64,000 nt of DNA from Massilia rhizosphaerae (GTDB lineage: Bacteria > Pseudomonadota > Gammaproteobacteria > Burkholderiales > Burkholderiaceae_D): assembly GCF_016093545.1 (NCBI RefSeq), contig NZ_JADKYX010000001.1:496001-560000 (forward strand), written 5' to 3'. Below the pieces are notes generated by a model that was not told the DNA's origin, made no database searches, and saw only the letters and a list, made by a program, of their open reading frames with translations. This document shows positions 26,253 through 34,700 of this stretch, piece after piece. Position numbers and translations under genes: made by a program. Numbering within the stretch: the stretch's first letter is position 1; every line of letters starts with the position of its first letter.

Positions 26253-27224
26253 ATGGCGCAAGCACCACAGAACACCCAGGCCGCTCCGGCCTTCCTCGTC
26301 ACCGGCGGTTACCAGGGCGCGAAGGCGCCGCTGCAAAACGGCGTGGTGGCCCTGATCAACAACCAGGTGGTGAGCTTCAGCAGCCCCACCTCCACGCCGG
26401 TGCAGTCGACCGCGCCCGCGCTGAGCAACCCGCAAGGCCTGTGCGGCGACATCAACAATGGCGTCGCCGTGTACAGCGGCACCAAGGTCGCGTACCTGAA
26501 CAGCGTGGGCGTGGCCGGCGCGCGCTGGTACAGCCTGCCGGCCCTGCCGTCGGGTGCCGGTTCCATCAAGGCCATGTCCGGGGACCTGCTGAATGGCCTC
26601 GTGATCAGCGACGGCACCAATTTGTACAGCCTGCAGTTCAGCGGCGGCGCGCCGGAGTGGACCCTGCTGACGGCGCCGCCCGCCGGCACCATCATCGGCG
26701 TGGCCGGCGATCCGACCACTGGCGTCCTGCTGGTGATCGGCTCGCCCAACGGCCCGTCCAGCCTGTACTACGCGGCGGGTGGCTGCTCCTGCGCCTGGGT
26801 GCCTCTCAGCGCCGGGGGCAGCAGCCTGCCGGTGGCGCGCATCCAGGTGTCGCTCGTGTGCGGTAATGTCAACGGCTTCATCGTCTTTGGCGAAAACCAG
26901 TTCTACACCTACACGGTGAAGTTCACCCCCGGCTCCGCCACCGCGCCGGCCGTGGCCGCCGCCACCCCGAACCGCCTGCCGCCGCCGCCGTTCGCCGTCA
27001 CCGCCATCACCGGCGACCCGGTCAACGGCTGCACCGCGCTGGCCGGCGCATCGGGCCTGATCGCCAACACCGGCAACAGCTTCAGCGGCTGGACCGTGAT
27101 CAGCGCCAGCGCGCCCACGCCGGCACCGTCCGCGCCGTCCGCGTCGTCCGCACCGTCGGCCCCGGCCGGCGGCAGCGGCAATGCCGGCGCCGCCGCGCCG
27201 GAGCAGATACAGCAGGCAGCGTAA
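26253..27224 (+). CDS. Propeller-like eCIS-associated protein, function unknown
   Basis: The protein has 323 residues. It consists of repeated ~50-residue units with a G-D-x-x-x-G core (LCGDINNGVAVYSG, MSGDLLNGLVISDG, VAGDPTTGVLLVIG, VCGNVNGFIVFGE, ITGDPVNGCTALAG), which suggests a five-bladed beta-propeller or related toroid. A Pro/Ser/Ala tail follows (after residue 280). No signal peptide or enzyme motif is seen. It sits between the ATPase and cap genes, has its own strong AAGGAG site, and is followed by a terminator-like hairpin. It may therefore be made at a different level from its neighbours. It could be a surface, receptor-binding or decoration protein, since no classical tail-fibre gene is present. 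That is only an inference from position and fold. Confidence 0.6.
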   Translation: MAQAPQNTQAAPAFLVTGGYQGAKAPLQNGVVALINNQVVSFSSPTSTPVQSTAPALSNPQGLCGDINNGVAVYSGTKVAYLNSVGVAGARWYSLPALPSGAGSIKAMSGDLLNGLVISDGTNLYSLQFSGGAPEWTLLTAPPAGTIIGVAGDPTTGVLLVIGSPNGPSSLYYAAGGCSCAWVPLSAGGSSLPVARIQVSLVCGNVNGFIVFGENQFYTYTVKFTPGSATAPAVAAATPNRLPPPPFAVTAITGDPVNGCTALAGASGLIANTGNSFSGWTVISASAPTPAPSAPSASSAPSAPAGGSGNAGAAAPEQIQQAA

Positions 27225-27230
27225 GCGCAA

Positions 27231-27265
27231 GGCGCGTCCGGCCCGCGGGCCGGCGCGCCGTTTTT
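27231..27265 (+). terminator. Terminator-like GC hairpin inside the eCIS operon
   Basis: A ~14-bp GC-only stem with one bulged T (arms 27231-27245 and 27246-27259, loop in the central CCCGCGGG) is followed by TTTTT at 27261-27265. It lies in the 61-bp gap between the propeller-like gene and the DUF4255 gene, and no other gap in the operon has such a structure. It would be expected to reduce read-through into the cap, DUF4157 and giant-effector genes. No obvious new promoter is visible between it and ATG 27286. Confidence 0.6.
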
Positions 27266-27285
27266 CCGGACCAGCGGACATCGCC

Positions 27286-27867
27286 ATGATCGACAAAGCA
27301 CTCAAGTTCATCCTCGCCGAACTGAACAACTATCTCGACGCCAGCTTTCCCGGCAACGAGAAGACGGCCGTTCTCGCCAGCCTGTCCAATCCGGACGACA
27401 GCGTGCCGCTCGGCATCGACAACAAGCTGGTGCTCACGCTGGTCAACATTGAACGCGAAACGGCGGTCGGCTCCACCGGCTTCGTCTCGCGCCAGGGCGC
27501 GGCCTACGGCAAGACCAATCCCACGCTGTTCCTCAACCTCTACGTGCTGCTGTCCGCGTCCTACGCCAACAACTACGCCGACGGCGCGCTCAGGATGCTG
27601 AGCCATGCGATGGCTTTTTTCCAGGCGAAGTGGGGGTTCGATCCGCAGAATTCGGCCGACTTCCCGCCCGGCATGAGCCAGCTCAGCATGGAGGTGGTGA
27701 GCCTGAGCATGTCCGAGCTGAGCACGCTGTGGGCGGTCCTGGGCGCCAACTACCTGCCGTCCGTGGTGTACAAGCTGCGCATGGTGACGGTGCAGGAGGA
27801 CTGGGTCATCACCCCGATTCCCGGCGTGGACACGACGGCGCCGGTCCTGGCGGGCACCCAGGCATGA
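27286..27867 (+). CDS. DUF4255 family protein, eCIS tube/sheath terminator (Afp16-like)
   Basis: The protein has 193 residues and begins MIDKALKFILAELNNYL, the typical DUF4255/Afp16 start. The conserved middle contains NPTLFLNLYVLLSASY and a C-terminal LSMEVVSLSMSELSTLWAVLGANYLPSVVYKLRMV segment. In Afp and PVC this protein caps the distal end and fixes the particle length. ATG 27286 is the first start after the terminator-like hairpin, with a weak upstream ribosome site. It overlaps the next gene by 4 bp. Confidence 0.9.
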   Translation: MIDKALKFILAELNNYLDASFPGNEKTAVLASLSNPDDSVPLGIDNKLVLTLVNIERETAVGSTGFVSRQGAAYGKTNPTLFLNLYVLLSASYANNYADGALRMLSHAMAFFQAKWGFDPQNSADFPPGMSQLSMEVVSLSMSELSTLWAVLGANYLPSVVYKLRMVTVQEDWVITPIPGVDTTAPVLAGTQA

Positions 27868-28934
27868 GGCTTTCCCGGCTGTTCGGCATCGGCATCGTGC
27901 ATCCGTATTTCGGCACCGGGCCTTGCACGGCCCTGTCGCTGCGTCCCACGCCCGCCTGCCTCGGGCTGATGCAGCAATACGGCTTGTACTTCCAGCCGCT
28001 GGCCGACGGCGGCGCCGTGTTCTGCAGGGACCCGCAGCGCGCCGCAACGTACGCGTCGCCGCAGCCGCTGGATTTCACGCTGTACAACAGCGATCCGGCG
28101 CTGCTCAATTACAGCGCCATCGACCAGTCCGCGCTGAGCGCCTCGTCCGGCAAGGGACAGGCGCTGAGCGACACCCTGTTCTATGCCGATAACCTGGGCA
28201 GCGCCGCGGGCGCACTGTGCCCGGACTTTGCGGACAGCGCCCTGGTCCTGCGCCCGTCCGGCTTCACCGTGCCGCTCGCGGCGCCCGTGTCCGCCGCCCG
28301 TGTCGCAGTGATCGACGCGCTGGGCCAGCCGCGCTACACGGGCACGACGCCCGAGGCGCCGCAGGCGGCCGTCGCGCTCGCGCTGGGCGCGCTGCCGGCG
28401 GGCCGCTACAGTGTGCTGGCCGACGACGCCACGGTGCTCGATTTCTACCTGCAGCCGCAACCCTGTGCCCGCAGCTTCGGCGTGCTGGCGGTGTATCCCG
28501 GCGGGCCGCTGCAGGCGCCCCTGATGGAACGCGGCTGCCCGGCCATCGCCGCCGACGGCAGCCTGACCGACCCGCAGTACACCTTTACGCTGGCGCCGCG
28601 GGCGACGGTGTGGCGCTACCACGTCTTCAGCAGCACCCTGCAGCTGGGCGCGTGGACGGTGCAGGCGGCGGCGCCGGGCGATGCGGCGGGGCCGTCCTTC
28701 GTCTGCACCAATCCCGACGCCACGGCGGCGCCGTGGATCTTCGAGTCGCAGCAGCCGATCGCGATGGCCGCCTTCCCGGACGCCTACCGCATCACCTTGA
28801 ACAAGCCGGTCGCGGCGGGCCGCAAGGGCCGGGGCGGACAGAAGATCGCGCTGCCTTACGCGCGCGGGGCGTCGCTGGTGCAGCCCGGCGCCGATCCGCT
28901 GGGCGGCACCAGCGACATCTTCGTTTATCTGTAA
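27864..28934 (+). CDS. eCIS operon protein of unknown function
   Basis: The protein has 356 residues. I recognise no family with certainty. It is mostly beta, with a compact N-terminus (LFGIGIVHPYFGTGPCTALSLRPTPACLGLM is the only block that looks conserved), a central VYPGG..Q-type strand region and a C-terminal FVYL end. There is no signal peptide, membrane segment or catalytic signature. It is translationally coupled to the cap gene (ATGA overlap) and is followed by the DUF4157 protein 5 bp downstream. A structural or cargo-loading role in the particle is suggested by coupling only. Confidence 0.55.
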   Translation: MRLSRLFGIGIVHPYFGTGPCTALSLRPTPACLGLMQQYGLYFQPLADGGAVFCRDPQRAATYASPQPLDFTLYNSDPALLNYSAIDQSALSASSGKGQALSDTLFYADNLGSAAGALCPDFADSALVLRPSGFTVPLAAPVSAARVAVIDALGQPRYTGTTPEAPQAAVALALGALPAGRYSVLADDATVLDFYLQPQPCARSFGVLAVYPGGPLQAPLMERGCPAIAADGSLTDPQYTFTLAPRATVWRYHVFSSTLQLGAWTVQAAAPGDAAGPSFVCTNPDATAAPWIFESQQPIAMAAFPDAYRITLNKPVAAGRKGRGGQKIALPYARGASLVQPGADPLGGTSDIFVYL

Positions 28935-28939
28935 CGCCG

Positions 28940-31474
28940 ATGGAACGCCGCCACGACAGCGTCCATGCCCAGCCGCCCGCCGCCGCCCCGCGCCGGCAGG
29001 GAACGCCGCAAGCGCAGACGGCGCTGCACCGCATGGCGCTGGACAGCGGCCGCGCGACGGCACAGCGCAGGCTGGCCGCGATGGTGCAGTCGAGCGGGCG
29101 CGTACAGGCACAGGGCCGCCTGTGCCAGCTCGTGGCCCAGAGCCCGCGCATGCAGGCCCAGCGCGCACCGGCGCACGCGCCCAAGAACGGCGGCGCGCCG
29201 TTGCCGGCGGGCCTGCGCAGCGGGATTTTCCAGCTGTCCGGCATCGACCTGGCCGGCGCGAGCGTGTACCGCAACTCGCCCGCGCCGGGCCGCATCCAGG
29301 CGCACGCGTATGCGCAGGCGGGACAGATCCACCTCGGGCCGGGACAGGAAAGGCATTTGCCGCACGAAGCCTGGCACCTCGTCCAGCAGGCGCAAGGCCG
29401 GGTGCGCGCAACGATGCAGGCGAAGGGCATCGCCATCAACGACGACAAGGCCCTGGAACACGAAGCGGACCGCATGGGCGCGCGCGCCGAACGGCTGGGG
29501 CGCGGCAGCGGCGGCGCGGCGGCGCCCGCGGCAAGCCCGATCCAGCGCGCCGCCGCGCCGGTGGCGCAGGCGTTCTGGCTGCGGCGCGACGGCAATCCGC
29601 CGGAATGGATCAACAACGCGCGCAAGGTGGACGCGCTGCTGGCGCCGGAGCCCGCGCCCCCCGCCGCCGAGGCGCAAGGCCAGGACGGCGGCGCGGCCTT
29701 CGAGAACAGCTACCACGGCAGCGTGATCTACCGCCTCGCCGGACAAGTGCAGGTGCCCTGGGACGCGCTGTCGCGCCTCATCACCTTGCTCGGCGCGGCG
29801 CGCATGCAGGCCGTGTACGTGCGCCAGTTCTCCTTGTGGGGCACCGAGGCCGGGGTGGCGGCGCTGGAGGCGCAGCTGGACAACCTGGCGCGCATGGACC
29901 TGAACGTGCTGCAGGCGCTGTTCGCCCAGCCGGCGCACGACGTCGCGCACCTGCTGCGCGCGGCCAGCGGGCCCGACTTCCGCCGCCTGTTCGGCGGCAA
30001 GCGCGAACGGCAGTTGGAACTGGTCCAAAGCGGCGCCTGGCGCACCGTGCAACTTCCGCTTCCACCCGAGGAAGCCGCCGCGGACGACGCGCAGGCGGAG
30101 GGCGGCGCGGAGAACGGACGCAAGCCGGACGACGCGCACGGCACGGCCCAGACGCCCGCGCCGGCGACCCCGGCGGCCCAGCGCGCCGCCATCCGCGCCG
30201 CACTGATCGAACGCATCGCCGACAAGCACGGCGCCGCGCCGCGCGAGGGTCCCGGTCAATGGCTGGATGGCCTGGCGCGGCAATGGAGCAGCGCGCACAT
30301 CGCGGACAATATCGGCGTGGCCGACGCGGCCCGCGGCCGCAGCGTCGCGTCCCTCGCCGCGATCGACTTGCCGGGCGCGCCGGGCGGCATCTTCCACGGC
30401 GCGCAGGAGAGAGTACGCACCGCCGTGGCCGACGGCCCCTACGAAACGGCCGACGCGGTGGTGCAGCGCCGTCCCGGCCAGGCGCGCATCGGCGGCGACT
30501 ATACCGACCCCGCGGGACGCAAGCACGAGGGCGCGGTGCGGGGCAGTTTCAGCGGCTACCTGAGCGGGATGAGCGGCCGCCACGACATCGGCTCCATGAT
30601 GGCCAGCGGCACCGGCGCCGCCAGCGCCTGGCTGACGGCGCGCACGGAGGCGGACGGCGGCATGAGCGGCCGGCTGTCCGGCACCATCGGCCTGCCCGAC
30701 GCCTTCATCACGCTGGACGCGGAACATGCCCGGTTCGAAGGCAGCGGCGCCCTGCATTCGCGCATGGACGCGACGCTGGAACCCACGCTCGCGCACTGGC
30801 GCGCGGGCGAGGGCGGTGCACACGCCGATGCCGGACGCCAGATCCTCAGCGACGGTGCGGGCAACCGCGCCGTGCTGCGCGAACAGTCGCTCACTCTGCC
30901 GGGCACGCAGGCGGGCCAGCAGATTACCGCGCAGCTGCATGGCAGCAGTTTGGGCTGGAATCATCCGGTGCGCAATACCGGCCGCTATTCCGGCCTCAGC
31001 GTGGAGCTCCAGGCGGCGGGCGCGGAACCGGCGGGCGTTTTCCAGACCGGCAGCCTGCACGCGATCGTCCACCACGCGGGCGCCGCCGGGACGCGGCGCC
31101 GTTATGCGCGCAGCAGTGAAGCCGCAACGGGGCCCGCCACGCTGGACGGCGTGCTGCTCGCGCCCACGCTGGAACTCACCGGGGGCATCGACCAGCTGGT
31201 GGCGGCGCAACAGCTGACGTCCGCGGCGGCGGCCGTGGCGCGCATGGGCTTCGCCGCCTCGACGCCGGCGCTCAAGCCCGCCAGCGCGGCACCCGACATC
31301 GCGCTCGCCAGCGTGCTCAAGGCGGGCAGCAGCTACAGCGTGACCGCCGACCGCAAGAAATACGAGTTCCGGCTCGAGGCGCTGGCGCTGCCCGCGCACT
31401 GGAGCGAGGGACGCTTCCTTTACCGTTTCCGCCTCGACTACCGGCCGGACGCCCGCTACTTGCCGCAATCTTGA
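28940..31474 (+). CDS. DUF4157 (eCIS core marker) protein with HEXXH motif
   Basis: The protein has 844 residues. DUF4157 spans about residues 85-190 (SGIDLAGASVYRNSPAPGRIQAHAYAQ, then a Zn-protease-like H142-E143-AW-H146, and H174-E-A-D177 in the third-ligand position). DUF4157 is a strong marker of eCIS loci and often sits at the N-terminus of cargo proteins. Upstream, residues 25-75 carry a Gln/Arg-rich SPR-containing stretch also present in the next two genes. The C-terminal ~600 residues are mixed alpha/beta with no recognisable toxin motif. There is no signal peptide. Together with its place after the structural genes, this makes it likely cargo, or a protease that processes cargo. Which one is not decidable here. 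Confidence 0.8.
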   Translation: MERRHDSVHAQPPAAAPRRQGTPQAQTALHRMALDSGRATAQRRLAAMVQSSGRVQAQGRLCQLVAQSPRMQAQRAPAHAPKNGGAPLPAGLRSGIFQLSGIDLAGASVYRNSPAPGRIQAHAYAQAGQIHLGPGQERHLPHEAWHLVQQAQGRVRATMQAKGIAINDDKALEHEADRMGARAERLGRGSGGAAAPAASPIQRAAAPVAQAFWLRRDGNPPEWINNARKVDALLAPEPAPPAAEAQGQDGGAAFENSYHGSVIYRLAGQVQVPWDALSRLITLLGAARMQAVYVRQFSLWGTEAGVAALEAQLDNLARMDLNVLQALFAQPAHDVAHLLRAASGPDFRRLFGGKRERQLELVQSGAWRTVQLPLPPEEAAADDAQAEGGAENGRKPDDAHGTAQTPAPATPAAQRAAIRAALIERIADKHGAAPREGPGQWLDGLARQWSSAHIADNIGVADAARGRSVASLAAIDLPGAPGGIFHGAQERVRTAVADGPYETADAVVQRRPGQARIGGDYTDPAGRKHEGAVRGSFSGYLSGMSGRHDIGSMMASGTGAASAWLTARTEADGGMSGRLSGTIGLPDAFITLDAEHARFEGSGALHSRMDATLEPTLAHWRAGEGGAHADAGRQILSDGAGNRAVLREQSLTLPGTQAGQQITAQLHGSSLGWNHPVRNTGRYSGLSVELQAAGAEPAGVFQTGSLHAIVHHAGAAGTRRRYARSSEAATGPATLDGVLLAPTLELTGGIDQLVAAQQLTSAAAAVARMGFAASTPALKPASAAPDIALASVLKAGSSYSVTADRKKYEFRLEALALPAHWSEGRFLYRFRLDYRPDARYLPQS

Positions 31475-31483
31475 GGAGTGCAC

Positions 31484-31723
31484 GTGAAAAAATCCGAACC
31501 CGTACCGCCCGCGCTTCTCACGCATGCCGGCGCGAGGCCGGCACGCCGCCCCGCCACCGCGAAGGAGCGGATGGCCGCCGACAGCCCGCGCATGGCCGGA
31601 CCGCGCAAGCTGGGCGAAGCCGTCAACCGCAGCCCGCGCGCGCGGCTCGACAACGCGCACCAGGCGCTGGTGATGCTGAATGCGGAACTGGCGCAGCAGG
31701 AAGACGACGAGGAGAAGGGCTGA
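31484..31723 (+). CDS. Small SPR-motif protein in eCIS cargo segment
   Basis: The protein has 79 residues and is basic at the N-terminus and acidic at the end (QQEDDEEKG). It contains two SPR tripeptides in contexts like those of its neighbours (AADSPRMAGPRKL and VNRSPRARLDNAHQAL). No family is recognised. The start is GTG 31484, placed 7 bp after AGGAG. It ends 3 bp before the giant effector, which suggests coupling. It could be a chaperone/adaptor or a short cargo protein for the following gene (inference). Confidence 0.6.
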   Translation: MKKSEPVPPALLTHAGARPARRPATAKERMAADSPRMAGPRKLGEAVNRSPRARLDNAHQALVMLNAELAQQEDDEEKG

Positions 31724-31726
31724 GCC

Positions 31727-34700
31727 ATGCGTAGCCGGGTTGCGCCGAAAGTGCAGGGTGCCGTCGCCGCAAGCGGCAGGGGCAAGGCGTCCACGCGGTC
31801 CGGCGGTATCCAGGACTTGCGTCCGCAGGCCGACGTGCGCAGCAGCCTGCAGCAGGCGGTCGACGGCAGCCCGCGCGTGGCGCAGTTGCAGTCGATGCAG
31901 CGGCTGGCCAACGGGGGCGCCGTCGGCGAGGACACTGGCTCCGCCCCCGGCGCCGCACCGATCGAGGCCCCGTTCGCGCATCCGATCGACGCGCCGCCGC
32001 CCGAGGCTGACGAGACACCGGCGCAGTTGCACGAGCGGTTGGGCCGCGCGGCCCAGGCGATCTTGTCGCAGCCGCCGAGCAAGGGCATGTCGCCGGCGCA
32101 GGCGCTGGCGGAGCGCAGGCGCTTGGCCCGTCAGCTCGAGGCCTATTTCTCGGAACAGCTCGAGCCCGGCATCGGGATGTTCATCACCGTCGATGCCGGG
32201 CCCGATCCCCGGCGCAGCAACGGCCTCGAAATTACCATCCTGATCGCCCCCAATGACTGGAAGACGCGTTTCAAGATCGCGGCCGGCCTCGTCATGGCCG
32301 GCACGGTGCTGTACTGGATGTGGCGCGGCGGGCGCGGCGGCGGCGGCGGCCAGGCCAGCGGCCGCGCTCAGGCGACCGAGCGACAGCCGCTGACGGACAG
32401 GCAGTCGCCGGTGGCCGACGCGGGGCCGATCGACGCGTCGATCCGCGGTCTGCCCAACCAGGACAACGACTGCTTCCTCAACTCGATTATCCAGCTGCTC
32501 GCAGGCGCCTACCCGGCTCTCCTGACCGCCAACGACAGCATGCGTACCGAGCTGCGCGCTTTCGTGCGCGCCCACAATAGCGCGATCACGCCCGACACCT
32601 GCGAGGCGGAGGTCGATGCGCTGCGCGACGCGCTGTCGGTCGACGCACCCGATTTCGGCGCCCTGGTCGGCACCCACGGTCCCGACGCCGCCAACGCCGA
32701 ACAAGCCCAAGCCCAACTGCGCGCCATCCACGACCGCCGCGGGGCATCGCTGCGCATGCGTGGCCGTCTGCTGTCATTGATACAGCGGGTCAACGATGTC
32801 GACGGCGCGCCGATCGGTCCGCACGAGGTGCAGGAGCTGCGCGCCCAGCTCGTCGAGAACGGTATCCTCGCCGGTCCGGCCGAGATCGGCGGCCCCGCCG
32901 CGCAGGAGGACGCGCACGAGGTGCTGGGCGCGATACTCGATCTGTTCGCTCCGCCCGAAGGCAACCGTATCGAGGTCGGCAAGCGGGTCACGATCGTGAG
33001 TTCGGAGCCGGCGCCCGAAGCGGAGCACGCCGACGTCGCCGACTTCGCGCACGGCGTCCTGGCGCGACCCGAGGCACCGGAGCCCACGCTGCTGGTGCCG
33101 CTCGCCGGCCACGACGATCTCATCAGCTACCTCAATGATACGTTCGGCGGCGACGGCGTCGAAGAAGAGGCGGACATGCGGGCGCGCAACGATGGCGTCG
33201 GGGTGCACATCACGCGGCAACGGGTCGCCAGTCGCTTCACGCGGCTGCCGCAGGTGATGACGATTGTGCTGCAACGCTCCTTGCCCGATGGGCGCAAGGA
33301 GGGAAAGCGCTTCGGCATGCCCGAGCGCCTTACGTTGCTCGAAGGCGATCCGCCGGTCCGGCGCAAGCGCTACCGCCTGACCAGCGTCGTCTATCATCAA
33401 GGCGGCGGCAGGGGCGGCCATTATTGGGCGCACCGCCGCCACATGGGCCAATGGCAGCTTGCCGATGATCGCGTGACCCGCGTCGATCGGCAGCCCGGCG
33501 GCGAGGCCGGCGAACGCGACCTGCCGCACGACGTCAACCACGGCTACGTGTACAGCTATGTGCTCGAGGAGGATCAACCGTGCGACGACGGCGGTCAGGT
33601 GGCCACCGGCGCGGATTTCGATGCCACCGGGTTGCCGCCCCCGCTGGCCGGCGGGGGGACCGGCACCGGCCACCCGTCGACCCGGCGCGGAACGTCGACG
33701 GCGCCGCGCTCGACCAGCGTGCCCGAGCTCGGGGTGACTGCCCCCATCGAGGCGCCGGTGCGCTTGCGCGGCGTCGATGAGGAGCCGCTGGTGATCTCCG
33801 AGGTGATGGCGGCGGCCGCCAAGCTCGGCGACCTCGGCATCAGGCCGCTGCCGCCGTCGACGCTGGTATTGCGCGATCCGCGCCTGCCCAGCCGGAAGTT
33901 GTCGATCGAGGTCGTGGTCACCGATCCGGGCACCGACGGCGATCCGATGTGGGTCGGCCCCGGCGAAGCGCACCCGCAGCTGATGGTATCGAACCGTGCC
34001 GATCTGAGCGACGCGCGCGACTGGTTCGCGATGGCGATCGATCGGATCCGGCAGGGCGCGCTGGCCGGGCTGCGCTACAAGGCGCCGATCGCGCCGACGC
34101 GCGCCGAGCCCGAACCGCTCGGCGGCACCCGTGTGGTCAAGGATCAGTTGATCGACCGCGACGCCGAGCCGCGGCACGTGAGCACGGTGCACGCCACGCT
34201 TGCCTCGTGGCTGCCCGACCGGATCGGCGCCGGCGACGAGGACGATCGGCTGCTCAACGTGACGGTGGCCTACGCCGCACAGCTGGAGATGACCCAGCCG
34301 GCGGCCGCGAACCTGGTGCTGGCGCTGAGCGAGCTGTGGCTCAGCTTCAACCCCGGCCTGGTCAATGGCGAAGACGATCTGATCCGGCCGCTCGTGCGGC
34401 ACCTGTGGCAACAACTGACGCCGCTCGCCGCCGCGCGGGTTCGACAGCGCTCGGAGCGCATCGACGCCGCGCGCGTGATCCCCGAAGGCGAGCGCAAGAC
34501 CAGGATGGGCAAGCAACCGGAGGTGCAGCAACCGGATCTGCCGAAGGCCTTGCCGACTGCGCTGCCGACCGTGCTGCCCACGGAAGTGCCCGAGGGCGGC
34601 GATGACGATTTCCTGTTCGGTTATGGCCTCGACGACGAGTCGACGCCCGAGCCGGTCGATCCGCGCACCAGGTTGGAGCCGGCGTATCTCATGGAGGACG

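Noticed and set aside
8633..28934. Prophage or type VI secretion reading of the tail genes
   Set aside because: No capsid, terminase, portal or lysis genes. No TssJ/L/M membrane complex or ClpV. CIS_TMP, DUF5908, DUF4255 and DUF4157 genes together point to an eCIS.
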